The position numbers and the translations under genes were made by a program. From Clostridia bacterium (GTDB lineage: Bacteria; Bacillota_A; Clostridia; Christensenellales; Aristaeellaceae): DNA of 52,347 nt. The stretch spans positions 1 through 52,347 of the forward strand of contig JAGBBE010000088.1 in assembly GCA_017938645.1 (NCBI GenBank), given 5' to 3'. The notes beneath the pieces are model-generated. The model worked only from the letters and a program-made list of their open reading frames with translations, searched no databases and had not been told where the DNA came from. This document shows positions 1 through 7,465 of this stretch, one piece after another. The first letter of the stretch is position 1; the number at the start of each line of letters is the position of its first letter.

Positions 1-921
1 CTCCTTCTTGCCGTACTTGTTAACCATCTTGCGGGCAAGGGGAGTGAACACGATGATCGGGATCATGGCGAACATGCTCACCAGACCGGAGATCTGAGCA
101 TTCTTGAAGTAGGACTGGAACATAACAGTCACGGCAGTGGCAGCGCCCTGCTGGCCGAGGAACATACCCATGGCAGCAATGGTAGCGCCCACGGCGGGAC
201 GGTTCTTGATGAAGTTGCTCATGGCCTGCAGCACATTGAACTTCACAGGCTCTTCGCTGAGTTCCACTTCGGTGTCAACGCGAATAACGGTGTTCTTGAT
301 CATGAACTGGAAGCAGAGGAAGCCCAGGAAGCCCATGAGCAGGGCGGCAAAGAACACGCGCTCACCAACCAGCTGGTTGTTGGCATCGTAGATGATCATG
401 GGCAGAATGACCATGGGAGCCATGTTGCCGATGATGGAACCGACGGAGCGGAAAGCAGACAGGGAAGCACGGTCGCCGGCGTTATCAGAGATCAGACCCA
501 GCAGAGAGCCGTAGGGAACGTTGGCAATAGTGTAGAAAGCATCCCAGATCACATATCCGGCGATGAAGATGACGAACTTAGCCCAAACGGGAGCGTTGGG
601 GAAGGGCAGGAAGCAGCAGGCGCCGCCAACGATGAGGCCGATGGAGCCAAACCAGATGTACTGCAGGAACTTGTTGCGCTTGTACTGGCGCTTGTCAGCG
701 TCGATCATGGAGCCAATCAGCGGGTCGTTGATTGCGTCCCAAACCTGAACAATGATCAGCAGCAGGGAATACCACAGATCCATACCCATGAACTGGGTCC
801 AGAAGATAGCCATCGTGCCTTTAAGCGCGAAGCTCATGTTGCAGCCGAAGTCGCCAGCCGCATAAGCCCAGTTGTCCAGCATGCCGAACTTGCGCTTCTG
901 ATTGTTGGTCGTCATGTTCAT
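1..921 (-). CDS. GPH-family (MelB-like) sugar:cation symporter, C-terminus cut off by the window edge
   Basis: The first 307 residues of a membrane transporter read leftwards off the edge. Start ATG at 921 follows AAAGGA; a second in-frame ATG lies two codons on. Multiple hydrophobic helices are visible, with the GPH hallmark motif AINDPLIG near residue 55, followed by the basic loop DKRQYKRNKF, and PYGSLLGLIS near residue 120. Known GPH proteins (MelB, XynP, UidB) import glycosides, pentosides or hexuronides with Na+ or H+; the substrate cannot be read here. It is divergent from an AraC-type regulator, an arrangement typical of substrate-induced sugar uptake, so regulation by that neighbour is a fair inference. 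Family call is firm, substrate unknown. Confidence 0.9.
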   Translation of the reverse strand, partial: MNMTTNNQKRKFGMLDNWAYAAGDFGCNMSFALKGTMAIFWTQFMGMDLWYSLLLIIVQVWDAINDPLIGSMIDADKRQYKRNKFLQYIWFGSIGLIVGGACCFLPFPNAPVWAKFVIFIAGYVIWDAFYTIANVPYGSLLGLISDNAGDRASLSAFRSVGSIIGNMAPMVILPMIIYDANNQLVGERVFFAALLMGFLGFLCFQFMIKNTVIRVDTEVELSEEPVKFNVLQAMSNFIKNRPAVGATIAAMGMFLGQQGAATAVTVMFQSYFKNAQISGLVSMFAMIPIIVFTPLARKMVNKYGKKE

Positions 922-949
922 TCGATCCTTTCATTTTGACATGAATGGA

Positions 950-968
950 GGCGGATTGACAATCCGCC
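950..968. promoter_or_regulatory. Perfect inverted repeat between transporter and AraC gene
   Basis: GGCGGATT-GAC-AATCCGCC, 8-bp arms with a 3-nt centre, lies in the transporter leader, 29 bp upstream of its start codon. It has no T-run, so it is more likely an operator or a 5'-UTR hairpin than a terminator. A TAGAAT hexamer on the minus strand (984-989) could be the transporter -10; no good -35 is visible, as expected for an activator-dependent promoter. Confidence 0.45.
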
Positions 969-1051
969 CGATTCTTCCTTCAAATTCTACAAAAAAAACA
1001 TTCTTTTCGTGAGGATGATTTTTGTTTTTATCCTTTTCTTTTTTGTGCCTC

Positions 1052-1080
1052 TTGCTTTTTGCAAAAATTTATACGATAAT
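1052..1080 (+). promoter_or_regulatory. Sigma-A-like promoter of the AraC gene
   Basis: TTGCTT (1052-1057), a 17-bp A/T-rich spacer, then GATAAT (1075-1080), 37 bp upstream of the chosen ATG. Confidence 0.55.
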
Positions 1081-1117
1081 AGATAAAAAGCAGATGGCTT
1101 CATCGGAGGAATGGAAT

Positions 1118-2338
1118 ATGCCTTATGAAGCAGGGCTGAGCTTCTTTATCAAGCTCATGGAAAACTACAATCTCAAAGTCTTCCGCTTCCGGGCTGACAA
1201 CCCGCCGGAAGTGGACCTTGGTCTGCGCAGGCTTGTCGGCCTTGCCGAAACCGGTATCGGCCGCGGAATGCTGACAAAGCTTGACAAAAACGTCATATTT
1301 ACTGCGCAGGACAGTTTTTGCTGCTGCTATAGCGTGCTGCGCCTTCCCCAAAGCGAGGATGTTCTGCTCATCGGTCCCTATCTTCGGCAGGAAATGACGG
1401 AGCCGATGATCCTCAACCTGCTCGATCATCATCATCTCCCGGTTGCGCTTCTTTCAACGCTAAGGCAGTACTATGCCACCATCACCTATATAGACCATGA
1501 TTCCATGATGCTCACTGCGCTGACTACGCTTGGCGAAGTGCTCTGGGGCGGAAAGGACGCTTTCACCGTGCAGTACATGGAAAGCGCGGATATCCTCACC
1601 CTCACGCCCGCAGCGCAGGAAGCCGGTGAAAAGCTGACCGAGGCGGCGGATATCAAGCTTCTCGAAGCGCGGTATGATGCCGAGCGTCGGCTGATGTACG
1701 CCGTCTCCCACGGTCAGATTCATCAGGCTCAGCTTCTGATTTCGCGTGCCCACGAAAGCATTCTGGAGCACCGCGTATCCGATACCATGCGCAGTCTGCG
1801 CAACTACGGCATCGTGCTCAACACGCTGCTTCGCAAGGCCGCAGAACACGGATCGGTACATCCGGTTCATATCGACCGCCTTTCCTCCGCCATGGCGCGC
1901 AAGCTCGAAAACGTGCATTCCCATGCGGATATTTTCCAGCTGTTCAATACCATGGTGCACAAGTACTGTCTGCTGGTAAAAAACCACTCCATGCAGCATT
2001 ATTCCCAGCTGGTGCAGCATGTGATTCTGCGCATTGAAACTGATCTTGTGGCCGACCTGAGCCTGAAGGCGCACGCGGAGTATCTCAGCGTTAATGCCAG
2101 CTATCTGTCGAATCTTTTCAAGAAGGAAACCGGTATCACGCTGACGGAATATGTCAACCGCGCCCGCATCGACCACGCCATTTTCTTACTCAATACTACC
2201 GATATGCAGATTCAGACCATCGCCCAGAACTGCGGCGTGCCGGACGTGAATTACTTCACCAAGCTCTTCAAGCGTACCATCGGCAAAACACCCAAGGAAT
2301 ACCGGCAGGATACGCGCCGGATGGTTGCAGAAAAATAA
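1118..2338 (+). CDS. AraC-family transcriptional regulator
   Basis: A 406-residue regulator. I chose ATG 1118 because GGAGGA sits seven bases upstream; earlier in-frame starts (1022, 1094) run through the promoter. The last ~100 residues form two helix-turn-helix units of the AraC type: one around LSLKAHAEYLSVNASYLSNLFK, and a second around QTIAQNCGVPDVNYFTKLFK followed by the typical GKTPKEYR ending. The N-terminal ~290 residues are a ligand/sensor region of a kind I do not recognise, without membrane segments. Divergent from the GPH sugar transporter, which it probably activates in response to the sugar. A terminator follows directly. Confidence 0.88.
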   Translation: MPYEAGLSFFIKLMENYNLKVFRFRADNPPEVDLGLRRLVGLAETGIGRGMLTKLDKNVIFTAQDSFCCCYSVLRLPQSEDVLLIGPYLRQEMTEPMILNLLDHHHLPVALLSTLRQYYATITYIDHDSMMLTALTTLGEVLWGGKDAFTVQYMESADILTLTPAAQEAGEKLTEAADIKLLEARYDAERRLMYAVSHGQIHQAQLLISRAHESILEHRVSDTMRSLRNYGIVLNTLLRKAAEHGSVHPVHIDRLSSAMARKLENVHSHADIFQLFNTMVHKYCLLVKNHSMQHYSQLVQHVILRIETDLVADLSLKAHAEYLSVNASYLSNLFKKETGITLTEYVNRARIDHAIFLLNTTDMQIQTIAQNCGVPDVNYFTKLFKRTIGKTPKEYRQDTRRMVAEK

Positions 2339-2341
2339 CAA

Positions 2342-2373
2342 AAACGAGAGGCCGCGATGGTCTCTCGTTTTTT
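2342..2373 (+). terminator. Rho-independent terminator after the AraC gene
   Basis: Stem AACGAGAGGCC / GGTCTCTCGTT with a short loop, ending in T6. It lies between two convergent genes and has A-rich flank on the other side, so it may work in both directions. Confidence 0.8.
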
Positions 2374-2377
2374 GATG

Positions 2378-3724
2378 TCAGTTGCGCAGGCTGTGCAGCG
2401 GCGCGGGAATCCTTCCGCCTCGTTCGATGAACTCGTCATTGCAGTAGCTATTGACGTTCATGATGGGCGCAAAGCCAAACAATCCGCCGAAGTTCACGCT
2501 GTCTCCTGCTTTCTTGCCGGGCGCGGGAATCACACGCACAGCAGTGGTCTTGTTGTTGACCATGCCGATGGCGGCTTCGTCGGCGATGATGCCGGCGATG
2601 GTGTTGGCGGATGTATCGCCGGGAATGGCGATCATGTCAAGACCCACGGAGCATACACAGGTCATGGCTTCCATCTTTTCAAGGGTCAGGCAACCGGCAG
2701 CCGCAGCCTCAATCATGCCGATGTCCTCACTTACCGGGATAAATGCGCCGCTCAAGCCGCCCACGTGGCTGGACGCCATGACGCCGCCTTTTTTGACCAT
2801 GTCGTTGAGCATGGCAAGCGCGGCGATGGTGCCGGGAGCTCCCGCCATTTCCAGACCCATTTCACTGAGCACATAGGCAACGCTGTCGCCGCGCGCAGGC
2901 GTGGGAGCCAGCGACAAATCAACGATGCCAAACGGCACGCCCAGACGCTTGGCAGCCTCCTGCGCCACCAGTTCGCCCACACGGGTGATCTTGAACGCCG
3001 TGCGCTTGATGGTTTCGGCAAGCACGTCAAAGGGCTGGCCGTGAACCTCCGCCAGAGCACGCTGCACAACGCCGGGGCCGCTGACGCCCACATTGACGAC
3101 GCACTCAGGCTCGCCTACGCCGTGGAAGGCGCCTGCCATGAAGGGATTATCCTCCACGGCATTGCAGAACACCACGATTTTGGCACAGCCGAAGGCGTCG
3201 GTATCGGCGGTAAGCTCAGCGGTCTTCTTGATCACGTGACCCATTTTGCGAACTGCGTCCATGTTGATGCCGGAGCGCGTGGAGCCTACGTTGACGCTGC
3301 CGCACAGGCGCTCGGTTTTGGCAAACACCTCAGGCATGGCTTCCAGCAGAATTTCCTCAGAACGGGTGGAGCCCTTGTGCATCAGCGCGCCGAAACCGCC
3401 GATAAAATTCACGCCAACCTCCTGCGCCGCCTTGTCCAGCGCAACCGCGATGGGCATGGGATCGTTTCCGGAAATCATGCTCACCGGCGTTACGCTGATG
3501 CGCTTGTTCACAATCGGAACGCCCAGTTCGCTTTCCAGCTGATTACCGACACGCACCAGATTTTTTGCCAGTCGCGTCACCTTTTCGTACACGGCCTCGG
3601 CGGTTTCGCGGTCGGTGTTCTTTTTGCAGCTCAGCAGGCTGATGCCCATGGTGATGGTACGGATATCAAAATGCTGCTCGCGGATCATCTGCATGGTCTG
3701 CAGAATCTCATTGACCTCGATCAT
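2378..3724 (-). CDS. UPF0210 (PFL-like, DUF711) family protein
   Basis: A 448-residue soluble protein that matches the conserved UPF0210 family of Firmicutes along its whole length. Recognisable family stretches are [12 protein letters not shown] near the N-terminus, [30 protein letters not shown], and the C-terminal [12 protein letters not shown] and [12 protein letters not shown]. The family is related in fold to glycyl-radical enzymes such as pyruvate formate-lyase, but I see no clear glycyl-radical loop and the biochemical role is not established. It lies 15 nt downstream of the small ACT-domain gene; the two are almost always adjacent in Firmicutes, suggesting that the ACT protein senses a ligand for it. 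Confidence 0.9.
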   Translation of the reverse strand: MIEVNEILQTMQMIREQHFDIRTITMGISLLSCKKNTDRETAEAVYEKVTRLAKNLVRVGNQLESELGVPIVNKRISVTPVSMISGNDPMPIAVALDKAAQEVGVNFIGGFGALMHKGSTRSEEILLEAMPEVFAKTERLCGSVNVGSTRSGINMDAVRKMGHVIKKTAELTADTDAFGCAKIVVFCNAVEDNPFMAGAFHGVGEPECVVNVGVSGPGVVQRALAEVHGQPFDVLAETIKRTAFKITRVGELVAQEAAKRLGVPFGIVDLSLAPTPARGDSVAYVLSEMGLEMAGAPGTIAALAMLNDMVKKGGVMASSHVGGLSGAFIPVSEDIGMIEAAAAGCLTLEKMEAMTCVCSVGLDMIAIPGDTSANTIAGIIADEAAIGMVNNKTTAVRVIPAPGKKAGDSVNFGGLFGFAPIMNVNSYCNDEFIERGGRIPAPLHSLRN

Positions 3725-3739
3725 TGCTTCAGTCCTCCG

Positions 3740-4012
3740 TCAGATGCGGTGCATGGCGTCAAAGACGTCGGTGCGCTGGATGTTGATCACTTCGCCAAGC
3801 GTTTCACCCAGCTCGTTGAGCTTTTCAGCCACAACGCTGAAGGCGACGGTCGCCGCGGTCATGTCCACGATCATCAGCATGGTAAAATAGCCGTCCAGAA
3901 TGGTCTGGGAAATCTCCAGAACATTGATGTTCATCTCAAACAACGCCGTGCTCACCTTGGCGATAATGCCCGGCTTATCCTTGCCGGTTACAGAAACCAG
4001 AGCCTTTTGCAT
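3740..4012 (-). CDS. Small ACT-domain protein (UPF0237)
   Basis: A 90-residue protein consisting of a single ACT domain. I start it at the ATG at 4012, preceded by AGGAGG, rather than at upstream in-frame starts. The N-terminus ALVSVTGKDKPGIIAKVS is the classical ligand-binding loop of ACT modules, which usually bind amino acids or other small effectors and act as dimers. It heads a two-gene operon with the UPF0210 gene. The ligand is unknown. Confidence 0.9.
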   Translation of the reverse strand: MQKALVSVTGKDKPGIIAKVSTALFEMNINVLEISQTILDGYFTMLMIVDMTAATVAFSVVAEKLNELGETLGEVINIQRTDVFDAMHRI

Positions 4013-4045
4013 ACAGGAAAAACCTCCTTCTCGGGGAATGCTACT

Positions 4046-4074
4046 ACGATAACGGAAGGGCTGGGAATTGTCAA
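4046..4074 (-). promoter_or_regulatory. Sigma-A promoter of the ACT/UPF0210 operon
   Basis: On the minus strand, a consensus TTGACA (4074-4069), a 17-bp spacer and TATCGT (4051-4046), ending 33 bp before the ATG at 4012. Confidence 0.7.
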
Positions 4075-4081
4075 GGCTGGC

Positions 4082-4109
4082 TTGCATTTTTTCCGTTTTG
4101 GTGTATCAT
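4082..4109 (+). promoter_or_regulatory. Promoter of the pyridoxamine kinase gene
   Basis: TTGCAT, 16-bp spacer, TATCAT, 32 bp upstream of the ATG. It lies back-to-back with the ACT operon promoter. Confidence 0.55.
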
Positions 4110-4141
4110 ATTACCGTAGTTTTGGGGGAGGTATACAAGTG

Positions 4142-4987
4142 ATGCAGAAACGTGCGATTGCGGTGCATGATATTTCCTGCGTGGGACGCTGTTCACTCAC
4201 GATAGCGCTTCCTGTGCTGTCGGCTGCCGGGCTGAACACCGCTATCATTCCCACCGCGCTTCTGAGCACGCACACGGGCGAGTTCACCGGATACACCCAT
4301 CTGGATCTTTCCGGGCAGCTTTCCCCCATCGCCGAGCATCTCAGCACACTCGGGCTTCATTATGATACGTTTTATTCCGGCTATCTGGCCAACGGCGCGC
4401 AGGTGGATGAGATCCTGCGCATCATGGATCTTCTCTGCGACGATAAGACGCACATTTTTGTAGATCCTGCCTTCGGCGACCACGGTCGGATGTACAAGCT
4501 CATGGACGAAAGCATGCCCTCCCAGATGCGCAGGCTGGTCAGCCGCGCGCGCACAATTGTGCCCAATCTCACTGAGGCCTGCTTTCTGCTGAATGAGCCC
4601 TATCCCGGAGAACAGTCGAGCGAAGCGCTGGTGGCCGATTTCTGTCGCCGACTGAGCGAACTCGGCCCGGAAAATGTAGTCATCACCGACGTCAACTTCC
4701 GCCCGGACGAAACCGGTGTGGCTGTCTTCTGCCGCGGAATGGATGTTCCTGTGTACTGCTTCCGTCCGCGTATCAATCGTGTGTTCCACGGCACGGGCGA
4801 TGTTTTCGCTTCTTTCCTGCTGGGCGCGCTGATGAACGACCAGACACTTTCCGAAGCAGTGGAAACCGCGCTGGATTTCACCCATGCCAGCATCCGCGAA
4901 ACCCTTGCAAGCGGCGAGCCTCTTCGCTATGGCGTACATTTTGAAACGGTGCTGCCGGACTACATCCAGCGTCTGCGCCGGGCATGA
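4142..4987 (+). CDS. Pyridoxamine/pyridoxal kinase (PdxY/PdxK-like)
   Basis: A 281-residue cytosolic ribokinase-fold enzyme that phosphorylates pyridoxamine, pyridoxal or pyridoxine with ATP in vitamin B6 salvage. The family N-terminus is clear (AVHDISCVGRCSLTIALPVL), as are STHTGEF (substrate loop), FVDPAFGDHGRMY, VPNLTEACFLL and the C-terminal anion-hole/catalytic segment FHGTGDVFAS with the aspartate base. The start is the ATG at 4142 after GGGGGAGG; the much longer open frame to the left is not coding, since it lies antisense to the UPF0210 and ACT genes. It has its own promoter and terminator, though the terminator stem overlaps the next gene's ribosome binding site. Confidence 0.92.
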   Translation: MQKRAIAVHDISCVGRCSLTIALPVLSAAGLNTAIIPTALLSTHTGEFTGYTHLDLSGQLSPIAEHLSTLGLHYDTFYSGYLANGAQVDEILRIMDLLCDDKTHIFVDPAFGDHGRMYKLMDESMPSQMRRLVSRARTIVPNLTEACFLLNEPYPGEQSSEALVADFCRRLSELGPENVVITDVNFRPDETGVAVFCRGMDVPVYCFRPRINRVFHGTGDVFASFLLGALMNDQTLSEAVETALDFTHASIRETLASGEPLRYGVHFETVLPDYIQRLRRA

Positions 4988-5007
4988 TTCTGTTTTTGCA
5001 GACATAT

Positions 5008-5040
5008 CCTCTCCCAAAACGCTTTTGGGGGAGGTTTTTT
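5008..5040 (+). terminator. Terminator after the kinase gene, sharing its 3' arm with the yqfC ribosome binding site
   Basis: Stem CCTCTCCCAAAA / TTTTGGGGGAGG with one G-U pair and a 3-nt loop, then T6. The G-rich 3' arm (5026-5034) is also the only Shine-Dalgarno sequence in front of yqfC (ATG 5042). Confidence 0.8.
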
Positions 5041-5041
5041 C

Positions 5042-5296
5042 ATGCTCGAAAAGCTCGGGGAAATCCCGCAGGAATTGGTGTTCGGCTGGCCAAGGTCTGT
5101 GCTCCTGGGCGACGAGCGGCTGATTGTGGAGCAGCATCAGGGCATCTACGCCTGCACCGAGCAGGAGATCATTCTCAAAACGCTCTGCGGCCTGCTGGTT
5201 ATCACCGGCGAAAAGCTCTCGCTCACGCGCTATGATCGGGACGGGCTGGTGGTGTTTGGACGGATTGAAAAGCTTTCCTACCGTCCGAAGGGATGA
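5042..5296 (+). CDS. yqfC: Sporulation protein YqfC
   Basis: An 84-residue YabP/YqfC-family protein. Identity rests on its size, on the central IYACTEQEIILKT and LLVITGEKLSLTRYDRDGLVVFGRI pattern typical of the family, and on the invariant position directly before yqfD. YqfC is made in the mother cell under sigma-E in Bacillus and needed for efficient spore formation; how it acts is unclear. Its ribosome binding site is the 3' arm of the preceding terminator. The last codon overlaps the yqfD start (ATGA), implying translational coupling. Confidence 0.88.
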   Translation: MLEKLGEIPQELVFGWPRSVLLGDERLIVEQHQGIYACTEQEIILKTLCGLLVITGEKLSLTRYDRDGLVVFGRIEKLSYRPKG

Positions 5297-6459
5297 TGCG
5301 TGTGTTCCGTTCCTTGCGCATTCCGGGATTTTCCCACCGCTTCACGCTCACGGGGCTGAATCTGGAGCGTTTTCTCAATCTGCTTCTGAAAAACGGAATA
5401 CCTCTCCTGCGTGCAGAGCGCCGAAGCAGCCGGGCTATGGTATGCGAATGTCATTCCGCCGATCTGCGAAAACTTCGCCAGCTGGCAGAGGAGCGCGGCC
5501 TTGGCATCAGCGACGTTCACCCCCTCGGGCTTTCGTCATGGCTGGCTTTTCTGCGCAGCCGTCCTGGAATTCCGCTGGGAATTGTGCTGTGTCTGTTCAT
5601 CGCTCTAACGCTTTCGCAGTTTGTGTGGAAGGTTGAAATCCACGGTGCTGCCTCCTATCATGCTGAGATTGTCTCCTATCTTGAAGAAAACGGCTTTGCA
5701 CCGGGTCTCCGCCGCAGCCGTGTGGATGCAAAGGCGCTCGAACGCGAACTGACCTATCGCTATCCGGAAATTGCATGGTTTCACGTCTATGTTTCCGGTG
5801 TAAAAATGGTTGTGGATGTAACCCCTGGCGTTGCGCCGCCTGATCTGCCCAAAGATACTCCCGGCGATGTACGGGCGTCGCGCGGCGGTATCGTCACCTC
5901 CATCCAGGTTTTTGCCGGAACTGCGAAGGTCAGGCCGGGCGACGTGGTTCAAAAAGGACAGATTCTGATCGAAGGCTATGAACGCGCCGCCGATGACCAG
6001 TTCACCGCCGTTTCAGCGCAAGGCGTTGTGATGGCGCGCTGCTGGGAATCTCACACAGTTGCCGTTCCGTGTTATGAAATTACCAGTGAAGAAACCGGGC
6101 GCGAAAGCCATGCTTCACGCATCCGTACGCCGCTGGGATTCTTTCCTCAAAAGACTGAAGAGCCCGACTATCTGGCCTACAACACCTATATGGAGGAGTT
6201 TCCGGTTGGCGGCGTATTCTTCCCGGTATTTTTCCAGCGCATAATCCAGCGCGAAGTGAGCATGGAATACCGCCTTCGAGACGCTGCGAAGGTGCGTGCG
6301 GAAGCTGCTGAAGCGGCGCTCAAACACCTGAAAACAAAGCACTTTGGCGATGAGATCATTGACAAATGGGTAGATTATTGTATGATAGAAGGTGGATCAT
6401 TGGCTGCAACGGCAACCGTTGAATGGCTGATGGATATCGGCGGCACATCTGTGCCGTGA
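5293..6459 (+). CDS. yqfD: Sporulation protein YqfD
   Basis: A 388-residue membrane protein. The first ~90 residues are a soluble region, followed by one strongly hydrophobic segment (IPLGIVLCLFIALTLSQFVW, about residues 95-115) and a long extracytoplasmic domain with a POTRA-like part (EIHGAASYHAEIVSYLEENGF) and a biotinyl-like stretch VRPGDVVQKGQILIEGY near residue 220. It belongs to the YqfD family required for late sporulation in Bacillus and Clostridia. Start at 5293 or 5296 (tandem ATGs). The gene continues the yqfC operon, with phoH 16 nt further on. Confidence 0.9.
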   Translation: MMRVFRSLRIPGFSHRFTLTGLNLERFLNLLLKNGIPLLRAERRSSRAMVCECHSADLRKLRQLAEERGLGISDVHPLGLSSWLAFLRSRPGIPLGIVLCLFIALTLSQFVWKVEIHGAASYHAEIVSYLEENGFAPGLRRSRVDAKALERELTYRYPEIAWFHVYVSGVKMVVDVTPGVAPPDLPKDTPGDVRASRGGIVTSIQVFAGTAKVRPGDVVQKGQILIEGYERAADDQFTAVSAQGVVMARCWESHTVAVPCYEITSEETGRESHASRIRTPLGFFPQKTEEPDYLAYNTYMEEFPVGGVFFPVFFQRIIQREVSMEYRLRDAAKVRAEAAEAALKHLKTKHFGDEIIDKWVDYCMIEGGSLAATATVEWLMDIGGTSVP

Positions 6460-6475
6460 GTGGAGGCATGCCCTT

Positions 6476-7465
6476 TTGTCTATGAACCATGGCGTCCGCG
6501 TCGAATTGACCAGTATGGACGCATACCTGTCCCTTTTCGGCGCCAACGGGCGCAATCTCCCCATGATTGAAAGCGAGCTGGACGTTGCGCTGAGCGTACG
6601 CGGCTCTGAACTGACCATCGAAGGCGAAGAAGAAAACGCGATGATGGCCGCGCGCGTGGTGGAAAAGCTGATGGATCTGCACCAGCGCCGCGCGCAGATC
6701 GACCGCACCACCCTTCGCTATGCCCTCAGCCTTGTGCGCAAGGATCAGCTCGACCGTCTGGACGACATCGCCTTTGAGGTGGTTGCCATCACGCACAAGG
6801 GCCGACCCGTGCGCTGCAAGACGCTTGGCCAGTACGAATATGTCAAGGCCATCCGAAATCACGAGCTCACCTTTGCCGTAGGTCCCGCCGGCACGGGCAA
6901 AACCTATCTTGCCATGGCTCTGGCTGTTGTGGCACTTCGCAACAAGGAAATCGAGCGCATTGTGCTTACTCGCCCTGCGGTTGAAGCCGGCGAAAAGCTG
7001 GGCTTCCTGCCGGGCGATCTCAGCCAGAAGGTCGACCCCTATCTGCGCCCCTTGTTCGACGCGCTCTACGACATGATGGGCGCGGAGAGCTATCAGCGTC
7101 TGGTGGAGCGCGGCGTATTGGAAATTGCGCCTCTGGCCTACATGCGCGGCCGTACGCTTTCGGACAGCTTCATCATTCTGGACGAGGCCCAGAACACCAC
7201 GCCCGAACAGATGAAGATGTTTCTCACCCGTTTTGGCGCCGGAAGCCGCGTGGTCGTCACCGGCGACGTGACGCAGACCGACCTTCCCGGCGGAAAACAG
7301 AGCGGTCTGGTGCAGGCGCTGGATGTGCTCAAGGATGTTCCTGAAATCGCCATTATCAAGCTTGGCCAGTCGGACGTTGTGCGTCACGATCTGGTGCAGA
7401 CGGTCGTCAAAGCCTACGAAGCATACGAAAGATCTCGAAAGGGTGTCGGTCATGAAGCAGATTAA
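6476..7465 (+). CDS. phoH: PhoH-family ATPase
   Basis: A 329-residue PhoH-like P-loop ATPase, of the PhoH/PhoL group associated with RNA metabolism and ribosome maturation. Walker A is GPAGTGKTYLAM (about residue 137) and Walker B is FIILDEAQN. Other family segments are RPAVEAGEKLGFLPGDL, and RFGAGSRVVVTGDVTQTDLP. The start is probably TTG 6476, nine bases after GGAGG; ATG 6482, in frame, is the alternative. It precedes pgpH (14-nt overlap) and ybeY, the usual order in Firmicutes, which supports a role in RNA processing. Confidence 0.93.
   Translation: MSMNHGVRVELTSMDAYLSLFGANGRNLPMIESELDVALSVRGSELTIEGEEENAMMAARVVEKLMDLHQRRAQIDRTTLRYALSLVRKDQLDRLDDIAFEVVAITHKGRPVRCKTLGQYEYVKAIRNHELTFAVGPAGTGKTYLAMALAVVALRNKEIERIVLTRPAVEAGEKLGFLPGDLSQKVDPYLRPLFDALYDMMGAESYQRLVERGVLEIAPLAYMRGRTLSDSFIILDEAQNTTPEQMKMFLTRFGAGSRVVVTGDVTQTDLPGGKQSGLVQALDVLKDVPEIAIIKLGQSDVVRHDLVQTVVKAYEAYERSRKGVGHEAD

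Noticed and set aside
2357..4987. A single 876-codon open frame on the + strand
   Set aside because: Its first ~590 codons are antisense to the UPF0210 and ACT genes and are low-complexity; only the part from 4142, with its own SD and promoter, is a real kinase gene.
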